A stretch of 64,000 nt of DNA from Notospermus geniculatus (taxonomy: Eukaryota > Nemertea > Pilidiophora > Heteronemertea > Lineidae): contig NMRB01001700.1 in assembly GCA_002633025.1 (NCBI GenBank), positions 1 through 64,000 on the forward strand, in the 5' to 3' direction. The notes below the pieces were generated by a model. The model did no database searches. It saw only the letters and a program-made list of their open reading frames with translations, and was not told the DNA's origin. Shown here piece after piece: positions 54,168 to 64,000 of this stretch (position 1 is its first letter; each line of letters opens with the position of its first letter). The translations under genes and the position numbers were made by a program.

Positions 54168-55955
54168 TACGTCGTTCTGCGGAAACATCGTGTTAGAGCA
54201 AATCTGAAGCCAGGTTTAGGACCCTTGGCGACCCAGCTTTCAGAAAAGCCAAAAAATCTTTTGCCCGCAACAGCCGCTAGGGCGTTTTGAATTTTGGGAA
54301 CTGGCTTTATCATTGGACGTCAGTTGACGCAACGACTGAGCTTTGTACAGGAGAATGGGGCCGATGTACAGCTAACTTTTGAACGGTTGGATTTACACCC
54401 CATAAATGTATTATCAACAGATAGAAACATAGTACCTCGGAATAAAATAAGCCTTCTTTGGAGTTTTGAAGCAGCGACATAATTGGAAATGATGTTTTAT
54501 GTATTTTGACGGCATTTGACTCATTTTTGTGTTAATTTATATAAAAAAGTCGTCTCTTATTACATAACAACTGAAAACAATTAAGAATATGCCTATCTGA
54601 TTCCGAGGCACCATATTTCTATCTGTTGGTAATACATTTATGGGGTGTAAATCCAACCGTTCAAAAGTTAGCTGTGCATCGTACTCCCATTCTCCTGTAC
54701 AAAGCTCAGTTGTTGCGTCCATCGGCGTCCAATGAAAAAGTCAGTTCCCAAAATTCAAAACGCCAAGGGTCCTAAACCTGGGTCCAGATTTGCTCTTATA
54801 CCAGCAGGGCTATTTTAAAATATGTATTGCGAAGTGTATTTGTTGAAAAAACAAATAACTGAGAAAAACGCATTTAAAGTACATGTAATGGCTTTTCTAT
54901 TACATAAATTCATGTCGTTCTAATATTGCACAATCAATCCTCATGAATTTTATGTCCTGAGGATGGAAAAAGAATAAGAATGGTAAATAGATGCAATTGC
55001 AATGAAAATTGAAAAGACCGGGTTTATTTATCGAGCCGCTCGATGAATAAGCACTACTTTCGGTCTTATTTGTCAAGCCGCACGATGAGGAGTACGTGGA
55101 TTCAGTGTTATTTATCGAGCTAGCTTGACAAACAGGCTTCAAATTCAGCATTGTTCGTCGAGCTGGCAATACAGACACACCTCCTCATGAATATGCAATG
55201 GCTTCAGCTTGTTTAGTTCGGAAGTCGGCAGTGCGGTGGTGCTTCATTGCTCGCAACATGGGGGTCTCCGAAGCCAGTTTATCGTTTTTTCAACCCTTGT
55301 TTCTGTGTGATGGCCCCAATCTTAAACACTGTATGTCGTATGTAGCTTCAGACTCTCGGTTTTCGTCAGTCTCAAGATTAATCCGCTGGGGTTTGTGGGT
55401 CAGAATCTGCCGGTGAGTCCGAACACCAGGGTGTGCCCAGCAGGATGATGCGACGATTCTGTAGACGATTTTATCAGTGTCACCACTAAGAAAAAATTTT
55501 ATGTATAAATTTGGAACGGTCAACATAATTTTCTAAGAAAAGGAAAACAAGAAAAAAGAAAAAAAAGAAAGAAAAAATATCATGACCACACGGGAATCGA
55601 ACCCTCGACCTCAGGGGTGTAGGCCCCACATCTTTGCAATGTGCCAGTCAATACACTGAAGACAATGGTCGAGTATTTATCACCTGGTTCCGGAAATACG
55701 GGCAGCTCGACGTTTAAGCCCGATTTTGCGTACTGTTTAGCGAGCCGGGCTTGATAAATAGCCACTTCGAATTGAAAAATTGTCCTTTTTTGCCCTTCCC
55801 CCAGAAAGTGCCCCCTAGCGGCTATAATCGGCAAAAGATTTTGTGGCAACATGACTTTTCTGAAAGCTGGGTCGCCAAGGGTCCTAAACCCGGGTTCAGA
55901 TTTGCTCTAACACGATGTTTCCGCAGAACGACATAAGGACGTGGACTAAATGAAC
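54168..55955. mobile_element. Composite inverted-repeat element
   Basis: Outer arms: GTCCACGTCCTTACGTCGTT at 54158 and AACGACATAAGGACGTGGAC at 55929, paired for about 140 bp through ACACGATGTTTCCGCAGAAC. An additional inner palindrome pairs 54195-54440 with 54575-54800 (ACTTTTGAACGGTTGGATTT against AAATCCAACCGTTCAAAAGT). A tRNA-like minus-strand remnant with GGTTCGATTCCCG is at about 55590-55665. No coding gene. Confidence 0.75.
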
Positions 55956-57064
55956 AGTTTCAGCAATGTCCTGTCAAATCATACATGGGTCATTCCACGT
56001 CAACTCAACCAGTCAGCCCACCCGAGCGACTCAGAATTTTGTCATGTTTATGCTGTGGGTAGGTGTTGATATGAAACTAAAAAGTCCCAAATATTTCGTG
56101 TCAACTCCAATCATTAAGGAAGTTATGGCCATCTGTTGGCATTGGCAACCGAAATGCCACGCCCACCTTGGGAAACGCAAAAACCGTTATTTCTCCATTA
56201 CCAAAAAACCATCACCCCCTTAGGTCTCAACACCAGATCCTGATTTTTCTCTCCCCCTCAGCATAGGCCCCGTTCCCTCCCTCCCTTAGGTCCTTTATTA
56301 ATATTTTTTCTGGAGTTGCGTGAGGGTACGGTTCTCCATTTTTTTGGTGTAGGCTAATTTTTCCCTTGTTTTCCCTTACCCCTTCCTATTCTTTTCCTAT
56401 TCTTTCCATCATTTCTGTAATTTTCAGTCTCCATTTTCTTAATCTTTCCCACATTCATATGTTTTCATATCAATTTGTTTAGAGTGTGCAGGCTTTAGCT
56501 TAGGCCTACAATGCCTCTTTTGTCTTCTGTAGCCATCCGTCGGCTTTCTTAATTACACAAGCCATGTTTTGTATAGGAATTCACACTTGCCTTAATTGAT
56601 TAATCTCTTTTNCCCCCCCCCCCCCCCCCCACCACCACACACACACATGTTAGGCCCAAGAACAGCAAAAGATGCAAGTACAAAACACTGAGTCGCATCA
56701 TTTTCCATTCTTGCCAAACTCACGCTTACATCTGACTCCCCAAAACAGGGGAGCTCAAGTAGGTCTATATGAGCTATATGTTTGGCAATGCGTGCAAATA
56801 ATGGGGAACCGGCGGAAATAACATCACGACGTGGTGGCGTGACCGAAGTTTCTTTTTTCTAACGTTTATTTCTATTTATTTCTGGCGTGAAAACAACCAA
56901 GACCTATCCTTATGTGGGCTTCAATAGCCTCCTTAGAAACAAACAGCATCTTTATCCCTGTGATATTTTTAACAGCCCACCTTAGAAAGGGTCAGGAATC
57001 AAAGATTTGGCCATGCTCAATTTCTTGCAGACTTGCATGATGCCTGATGCAGGGATGAAGTCAG
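55956..57064. other. Intergenic, no gene seen
   Basis: T- and C-rich; unresolved base at 56613 in a poly-C/CA tract. No exon supported. Confidence 0.4.
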
Positions 57065-57800
57065 CCAAAACAGTGGCAGGCCCGCCCTATAGGAGTCACC
57101 ACGATTTATTTTTCATCGTACTGCATTCCTACTGCATTCTTGGAGCCAATCGTGGCGATTCGCACATGTTCTTGATACATTCCTAGGGAGGTCGTAGTGA
57201 GGCGCGATTGACCGTGAATCCAATACGCATAGTCACGAAGCACCGCGAATTAGTACGAATCAGTACGATTGAGCACGACTCCACTACGAATGAGTGAGAA
57301 CCGTGGGAAGACCCCCCCCCCGCGAATGGTGGCGAGTACTGCGTTCTCGGTCAATCGTACTGCGTTCTTACTCAATCGTCGTGAGTTCGTACTGCGATCG
57401 TATGCATTTGTGGTGATTCAGGCGAATGACGACGACAAAAAATAATCTCCCCAGTTCGCGGGGATTCGCCACAACTGTCGCCACAGTGTGACAGAGGCTA
57501 ATTGTCGTGATTGGTCGTGGCCCGCGCCTCACTACGACCCCTACGAATGTTCAAGAATATATGCGAATCGCCACGACACCGGCTCCAAGAATGCAGTAGG
57601 AAAATGCAGTACGACGAAAAATAAATCGCGCGTGGACCGAGAATGTTTTGAACATTCCAAACAGCCGCAGCCCCTGTGAGACTGGCCAAGAATGCCGGCG
57701 AGTGAGGGAGAATCCACCACGAGCCTAATACAATTTGCCACGATTTTATCACTTTTTCTAGTTCGTGGGAATTCGCCCTCCTAAGTCGCCAAAGTGTGAC
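57065..57800. mobile_element. Palindromic element with TCGTGGCGATTCG units
   Basis: 57101-57215 (CATTCTTGGAGCCAATCGTG, CGTAGTGAGGCGCGATTG) is mirrored by 57515-57640 (GCGCCTCACTACGA, GGCTCCAAGAATGCAGTA). Between them are repeated CGTACTGCGTTCTTACTCAA-type motifs. 57440-57500 and 57750-57800 are direct copies (TTCGCGGGGATTCGCC/TTCGTGGGAATTCGCC, GTGTGACAGAGGCT/GTGTGACCTAGGCT). Confidence 0.75.
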
Positions 57801-58969
57801 CTAGGCTTAAGACCAGGATTTCAATCGTGGCGTGATTCGTCATGGTGGAAACATAGCATAAGAGCGAATGTACACATAATAACACCAAAATCTTTGTTCT
57901 AAGGTCACATAGACGACTGGTATTGCTGGGGTTATCCTGTCGGTGATGGTCAGCATTGCTGACCACTCATATGACCGGGCTGTTGATATCTTCGAATCGA
58001 AGTCGTACCAATGGCGCTTTTGACACACAGAAAGTATTGATCTTGTGGCGGTACATTGTACGACTGCAAACTGACTGAGTCAAACTGTTTAATAATCAAT
58101 TTTATCACAATTTAATTGATGCGAGTGTCGTTACAATAGGCCTATAGGTAAGGGAGCAGACTTGCTTTTCTGTGCCAGCCGCATGTGAGAGAGGTCGAAT
58201 GACAGCGAGAGTCACCATGTCACCATCATGGCCTACCATGTGTCTGTACTACCTCATACTTCGTACGCACAAACCCATGGAGAACTTCGCCGGGATTTGT
58301 GTTTCCCTCGCAAGCCAATTAAACCAACCGCTGTGTATTTTCTGGTTGGAAAGTATTAGGAACGAGGATGGTCACAAATTGTCCAGCCATTCTATCAACT
58401 GCTATTTACCAACTACATGTACTCCCAGGAACTATGCTGTTGAACAAAAATAACGAAAATTTTCTAAACCAGAGAAGGTAGGTTTACAGAAAACTGACGT
58501 AGTATTAAGAAATGTTCAGGTTTATTGCAAATGTTAACGATCTATGATGAAAAACGAAAACTAACAGCGGGAGTCAGTCGACAAACAAGAACATCCGGTT
58601 GGAAATACTTTACCACAGCGAAGTTCGTCAACGGTTTGTGTGAGCGTAGTCGGAGGGCGGAATGATGTCACAACCCTTGATAGTCGAGATGCCTGTCACA
58701 TGAAAGTCATACACGTTCTCATTATCCACCTCGACTGATCGCTCAACCGACGCCGACAATTCGAAGAAAGTAGTAGATCTTCAATGCCTCTGTCACTCCT
58801 CCCCTGATTCCAGGATGATGAGTTATGCATTGGCTTACGATAAGTCTTATGTTAGACGAAAGTCTTCAGTCAAATGTCACTTGGCATCCTCGACTAGGAC
58901 ACATGGGAAACGATAGAATTGAAAAAAATGGCATAAAATCGTTATGCGATTATTTTGTGTAAATTAATT
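57801..58969. other. Intergenic, no gene seen
   Basis: Nothing supported. Confidence 0.35.
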
Positions 58970-60181
58970 GGAAGTGGTTATTTGGCAAGCAAATGCTTGC
59001 CGAATTACAGAAATTTGGCCTTAGATGGCAAGCAGACAATAATGAATATTAATTAGACCCCATTAATTATGCAAACAGAAGATGAAGATGGCGTCCTCCG
59101 ACTCGCCCTCGCAGCCCTCGCCAAAAGGCATCGAAAAGTTGCGATTGGGAGTAGGCTATGCCTCCAACGAAGATTTTAAGACGGCGTTAAAGGCATCGAA
59201 CTGTTTATTTGCACAGTTACCTGCTGTGTATGCAGTAAGCGTACCCTACTGTCTTGGATGCACGTCTAGCTCATTAATTATGCAGCGCTTCCAGAGCAGC
59301 TGGCAGGGCAGAAAACATCGTTTAGTGGAGGGGCCTTGCGGAAAGGAGCCACCTACAAGCGATTTTCAGAAGAAAGTGGTTATTTATCGACCCTGGTTTG
59401 CCAAACAGGCCTACGCCAAGTTTTGCTTAAAACGACGAGTTACCTGCATTGTCCTGAACCAGGTAATAAATTCCCCCGCATGTCTGCAGTCAGTTGATCA
59501 GCGCAGTGCAAAGAATGGTGGGCCAGCAACCCCAATGTCGCGGGTTCGAAACTTGCGTGACCCCACTCGTAATTTTTTCTTTTTTTTTCATTTTACTTGG
59601 TTTTTTCCTTGGCATATCAAGAAGAAACGTCTTATGTTTTTGTACAAAAATAGATCCGAACAGTGGAAGGTGCCAACAAACGACTGCCGGATGGTGGCCT
59701 CATTGGCCACAGTAGTCAATGCTCCGTAACTAGGCCATGAGTGAGGGTGCCATTGACATGAATATTGTTGTTTGGGTTCCGTTAAGTAAATTCAAGATAA
59801 AAAAAATACTATCGCTCCCGCCCGTGCCTAAAATTCAGCGCCGTGCCTCTCAAGTTTTCCGTCCAAAAGGTACAATATGGACATGAGGTTCTTTACTCTG
59901 CGTAACTGTGCCCCCCCCCCCCATCTCCCTTGGCCCTTGCTTGCACCTGGATAGGTTATAACTTCCTCCAAGGTTATAACAAACAAATGGCATATTTACT
60001 TGCCCAATAGCCAAACGTGCTGAATAATATGGCAAGCACATATCCTGATTAATATTCATTAGGGGGCGTGACATGCTTGCCAAATAGGGACATATTCCAG
60101 CATTAGATGGCAAGCATGCTTGCTAAATAAGGAGGAAAAAGGGAACTGCTTGGCAAGCATGCTTGCCAAATAAACCCGGCC
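58970..60181 (+). mobile_element. 1.2-kb element with TTATTTGGCAAGC ends and 9-bp duplication
   Basis: Left end GGAAGTGGTTATTTGGCAAG and, in reverse, right end GGCCGGGTTTATTTGGCAAG; flanked by AAATTAATT at 58961-58969 and 60182-60190. Each end also contains a small palindrome, GGCAAGCAAATGCTTGCC or GGCAAGCATGCTTGCC. TTAGATGGCAAGCA recurs near both ends. It holds an open frame at 59082-59729 (215 codons, starting MKMASSDSPSQPSPKGIEKL) of unknown meaning. A tRNA-like GGTTCGAAAC stretch overlaps at 59494-59570. The 9-bp duplication suits a Mutator-like element. Confidence 0.75.
59082..59729 (+). CDS. Uncharacterised open frame inside the 1.2-kb element
   Basis: 215 codons with two closely spaced ATGs (ATGAAGATGGCG). 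The first 45 codons look protein-like, with mixed composition, and IEKLRLGVGYASNEDFKTAL could form a helix. The 3' part runs through a poly-T tract (FFFFFHF) and a tRNA-like sequence, so it is not convincing as one exon. No known domain recognised. It may be a short captured exon or chance. Confidence 0.15.
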   Translation: MKMASSDSPSQPSPKGIEKLRLGVGYASNEDFKTALKASNCLFAQLPAVYAVSVPYCLGCTSSSLIMQRFQSSWQGRKHRLVEGPCGKEPPTSDFQKKVVIYRPWFAKQAYAKFCLKRRVTCIVLNQVINSPACLQSVDQRSAKNGGPATPMSRVRNLRDPTRNFFFFFHFTWFFPWHIKKKRLMFLYKNRSEQWKVPTNDCRMVASLATVVNAP

Positions 60182-60856
60182 AAATTAATTAAGGTCCACG
60201 AGAATACTAACAAATGGCAGGAGTCAAGATGGACCTATTTCTCCTTTTGATATCGTTTATTGTGAATATTCATCTGCTGCAGTCAAGCTTCTGGCGACCG
60301 AGGGAGCCACCACCAAATACAAAAGGTAGTTCCAAATTGATTTAAAGATAATGTATCACGACTTCATTGTTTACATTTAATGTTTGTAAACATGGGTGTT
60401 TACATTATGTTATTTTGGACTTTTGGGACATGCCAACCCACCAAATTGAATATTTTCAGTATCAAAAGAATTTCTAGAGGGGCATGCCACCAACAAATTA
60501 CTCATAAGACAAAGAAAGACGAGACATAAACAAACAAAATGTAAATAAACAATGATTTTCGTGGCCCGCGAAAATATCCGTGATATATTGGCCCGTATTC
60601 TAGAACGTTCCTTAACGTTTAGGTCGACCTTAAGTCTATTGTAAAACCATCGAGAACAATAGATTTAAGGTGGACCTTAATGTTAAGGAACGTTCTAGAA
60701 TACGGCCCATTATCTTTAAATGTCTTACCTTAGTTGGTAAAATGCCGTGGTTTTTGTTCGAAGACTAATTTTATCGTAGGTACCAATTTTATTTGCCTCT
60801 GCAGTAGATTCCGGAGTAGGAATGGCAAGTTACGGATACAACAACAAATTCTAGTA
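60182..60856. other. Repeat fragments and a hairpin MITE
   Basis: 60355-60400 recurs at 52505-52560. At 60590-60708 a hairpin has ends GGCCCGTATTCTAGAACGTT and its complement, nearly perfect over about 45 bp per arm. No exon. Confidence 0.7.
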
Positions 60857-61090
60857 CACACACTGCTCAAAAGTATTGCAACATAGGTTTTTTTCTTAAT
60901 TTCTCGGTAGTCAAACAACAATATTTGATTCCCAAATGTGGATGTGATACTTTGAGTTGTTATACACCTGTTGATTCGAACGGGTTTAAGGAAAAGTGGA
61001 TTCCTCATGAAAATATATCAGAATATTGATATCTCGAAAAATTTGAAGTGCATGACTACCAGATGTTTACAAAATGAATAGTGTTATTTA

Positions 61091-61297
61091 AAGGAGCACG
61101 GTATTGCTGCTTTTTCTCGACAGCCGGCGCCACTGCGCCACTCTCCAACCGAGGGACTAACTACGTTTCGGCGAATGACCCGATTTACTGCGTACATTTT
61201 GTAATGCATTTTTGTAGTTCGTCTTACTCCCGCTAGGTGGCTCCCTCTACGTCGGCAGTCAAATAACGCATTTGAGATCCAATACCGTGCTCCTTTA
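61091..61297 (+). mobile_element. Family D MITE, copy 2
   Basis: Ends AAAGGAGCACGGTATTG and CAATACCGTGCTCCTTTA; related to 30745-30967 throughout. Confidence 0.88.
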
Positions 61298-61629
61298 ATA
61301 ATATAAAAAAAATCGATCAATGAAATCCAATGAAATGCCACAATTATCCTGAATGAAATGGTTCATGGACCATATGCTCACCTGTGTGAATGTACCAAAA
61401 GAACAAATGACAAATGTAACATCGAAATGCTCCAGGCCGTGAGTTCCAGGGTCATGATTACGGTCAAAATTTCAAGGTCATTTAACATTCTAGCTTGGGA
61501 ATTTATGACATATTTACGCCAAAGTCGATTTTCCAAGACGGCTGCCAGGTAAGTAACCACTAATTGCATTCCAATTGGACAAACATTTGCTCCACAGTAC
61601 ACATAGATAATCATAGGGCCATATAGCCA

Positions 61630-62584
61630 CGAAACATGCCACTAAAATGGCTATATTTGGAACTTGACCTCTGTGACTGTAAAAAGTATGTCAAATCAAA
61701 AACTATTTTCATAATGTCATGTATCCTCATTAGATACACCTCTGACAAAATATTGGAGACAATCCAGTTAACAGTTCAGGAGTTGCAATGCTTTGATCTT
61801 TGGTTTTGGCCACCTGATGGCCAAGCCAAGAATCGAATCGGACCGAAACCTGGTGTCATAGGTCATCTGGCATAGGGGTGTATACGTATCAAGTTTCAGG
61901 TCAGTAGCCCAAGCACTTGCGAAACGTGCCACCAAAAGGCAAAAACTTTGACCTCTGTGACCTTGAAAAGTAGGTTAAAGCAAAAATCCTTTATATATGT
62001 AATGTACCCTCAGCAGATTCAACTATGATAAAAATTTGGAGGTGATCCAGTCATTAATTCAGGAGTTATTGCACTTTTCGTGTTTTGAGTTTCTGCCACC
62101 TGGTGGCCAAGCTACCAGTCGAATCGGACCGAAACTTGGTGTAGTAGGTTATCTGACATAGGGGTATATAATATTTCAATAGGTCAATAGGTCAATAGCA
62201 CCCGCGGTTACGAAACGTGCCACCAAAAGGAAAAATTTTGAACTTTGACCTCTGTGACCTTTAAAAGTAGGTCAAATCAAAAACCCGTTATATATGTTAT
62301 GTATCCTCATTAGATACACCTATGATAAAAATTTGGAGATGATCCTGTCATTAGTTCAGGAGTTATTGCACTTTTTGTGTTTTCGGTTTTAGCCACCTGG
62401 TGGCCAACCCAAGAATCGAATCGTACCGAAACTTGTTGTCATAGGTCATATGACCTAGGGGTATATATGTACTAAGTTTCAGATCAATAGCTCCAGCGGT
62501 TACGAAACGTGCCCTGCTAACGGACGACGACGGACCGCGACGGACGACGGACGCACAACAAGCTCACCACAGGTGAGCTAAAAA
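61630..62584 (-). mobile_element. Family F element with three ~285-bp internal units
   Basis: Units near 61630, 61910 and 62210 repeat CGAAACGTGCCACCAAAAGG, TTGACCTCTGTGACC, AGTTCAGGAGTTATTGCA and GTGGCCAAGC...GAATCG. It ends GACGACGGACGCACAACAAG and the terminal hairpin AGCTCACCACAGGTGAGCT. The terminus matches 21460-21690 in reverse. Non-coding. Confidence 0.85.
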
Positions 62585-63053
62585 TCGCTTTTTTAGCAAA
62601 GTTCAATTTTTCAGGATAACCGTGGCCTTTCATTGGATGAAACCGCCATGGCTGAGACACATGGGATGACAGTTTCTCATCCGCAGTGGAATCTCATGCA
62701 AAATCTCACTTTTTCAGTTTTTGACATTTTTCGATAATATCAAATATTTTTGTTCACAGTTGATATTTTTCAATTTTTTTTCTTGTATATCCTTGCTCAT
62801 CATCAGGCTTCATTATCGTGAAAAGGAAGAGTGATCGAGTATCACATGAAGATTTTGTCATTTTCATGTTTTGATATTTCTTTTTCATCGCTTGATATTT
62901 TCATCAGCAGAGAGATTTTTCAGTCCATATTGCTAACAGCATGTTTTGCCATAGACCCCCATATATATATTTGAAAATAGACGTCAAAGTAGTAAAGGCA
63001 TAAAAGAAATCCAGAAACGAACGATCTTGCAATACTTTTGAGCAGTGTTTGTA

Positions 63054-64000
63054 GGAGCAGCCATGATCTGAATGCAGCAAAGTAAGATTGGATATACGTC
63101 GACCGATGAAATCTTCTACTGTCGTTATGGAATGTGTTATACAGTAACGACACTGTACAGTAAACGCACAGTGCCATCTCCGTGGATGACAACATTCTGT
63201 ACTTGAACAGGGAGCAAGGGGTTGATTCAAACCGTGCTACTCCACGGAAACGTTTAAGGGGCGGTAGTGGAAACCTACAGCGCCGTCAATAGTGCGGCGG
63301 TCGATGGTTGAACCGTTTTATTTATGAATAACCATGTATTGTTAATAAAATTAGGCGTCAAGGACAAGCTGATCATGGTTCGTTGCCAAAACCCGCACTG
63401 TTTCAAAAATATTGTCCAGCACAATGCTTTTATACACTCGGTGCGTCCGTGCGCATAGGCCTATTTTAATGACAATAAGGAGGTTACTTTAGTAGCCCGC
63501 GTATTTCGAAAAGTGTAGGCGTGTTTTTGCCAAAATAGGAAAATTTTGGGAAGACTTTTCTCGTCCATCAGGCATCGCACTTCAGTAGTTTCTTTGCATT
63601 CGGCAGCAGCATATTTGTGCGCAGGGCGCGACGTTGAGATTTTTTTCACTATTCAACAGGATTCGGGAGATATTCAGAAAGTTCATTTTTGACCAATTTT
63701 TGGCACAAATTACATAATTATCGTTACTAAGAATTAGAATTTGCAAATTAACTCAACGTCGGCACCTGCACATATGTATTCCCCAACATTTAGTGATAAA
63801 ACGCCAGGTCCCAGTCGCGTTGTTGCCGAGAAATCTATGACGAAAAAGTCAAATGGGGGGTCTCACTGTTTGCTTAATTAGCTGATTAACGAAAGATGAA
63901 AGCACATCGTTTTCAATTCAGATGTTTAGAACAAGAGTACCGGTATCAATTTCATAGAAATACATGAAATCGATGCTACCTTTTTGCTTGAAGAAAATAT
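63054..64000. other. Right end of window, no gene seen
   Basis: A short inverted pair GTCGTTATGGAATGTG / CAGTAACGACACTGTACAGT lies at 63120-63165. No exon or tRNA supported. Confidence 0.35.

Larger units (their letters stand above)
60857..63051. mobile_element. Tc1/mariner-like termini enclosing later insertions
   Basis: Terminal repeats CACACACTGCTCAAAAGTAT and, in reverse, CAAACACTGCTCAAAAGTAT, with TA at 60855-60856 and 63052-63053. Inside lie the family D MITE (61091-61297) and the family F element (61630-62584). No transposase frame was recognised, so it is a shell carrying nested repeats. Confidence 0.75.

Noticed and set aside
55590-55665. Possible tRNA on the minus strand
   Set aside because: Only the T-arm part (GGTTCGATTCCCG) is convincing; the rest does not fold as a cloverleaf.
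59494-59570. Possible tRNA on the plus strand
   Set aside because: B-box-like GGTTCGAAAC only; no paired acceptor stem.

Overview
The window is eukaryotic, not prokaryotic. Genes are split by GT..AG introns, the intact tRNA gene lacks an encoded CCA, and most of the sequence is intron or intergenic DNA filled with short inverted-repeat transposons (MITEs), minisatellites and decayed transposons. The abundance of AGGCCTA and TACATGTA palindromes, together with the repeat types, suggests a marine invertebrate deuterostome such as an amphioxus, hemichordate or echinoderm. I cannot decide which from sequence alone. Two N runs (28097-28820 and 46495-46729) and several single Ns mark this as a draft scaffold.

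Genes, left to right. (1) 1452-6866, + strand: six 3' exons of an SLC1 excitatory amino acid (glutamate) transporter; the first exons lie before the window. (2) 15384-7681, - strand: a complete seven-exon KTI12 gene (Elongator cofactor, P-loop ATPase, 272 aa), convergent with SLC1, with a tRNA-Lys(CTT) gene in its third intron. (3) 15596-16912, + strand: the first two exons of a dUTPase gene, head-to-head with KTI12 across about 210 bp; the exons for the remaining catalytic motifs were not found. (4) 17820-20755, + strand: an intact six-exon gene for a 522-aa protein with SAP, SWIM zinc finger and YqaJ-type exonuclease domains. (5) 27049-25620, - strand: a THAP/DDE transposase gene broken by a 61-bp tandem duplication. 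(6) 31017-31689, + strand: the last exon of a rhodopsin-family GPCR. (7) 34357-33799, - strand: the last exon of a LamG-like jelly-roll protein.

The most interesting unit is 17.8-27.1 kb. A YqaJ-type nuclease gene and a THAP-DDE transposase gene point at each other across a tandem-repeat-rich spacer. As far as I recall, this gene pair is that of ISL2EU-type DNA transposons, so the region is probably a roughly 10-kb two-gene element. Here the nuclease gene looks intact and the transposase is dead. The element appears to sit inside or next to the dUTPase gene.

The rest is a layered transposon landscape. A four-level nest lies in a KTI12 intron (11580-12925). Several families have readable target-site duplications: 9-10 bp Mutator-like, TA mariner-like, TTA/TAA Harbinger-like and TTAA. 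Two hairpin-ended elements built of TCAAGGTCA-bearing tandem units lie head-to-head at 46.7-49.7 kb. A 1.7-kb GATC-rich satellite covers 43.5-45.2 kb. From 35 kb to the end I find no convincing protein-coding gene.
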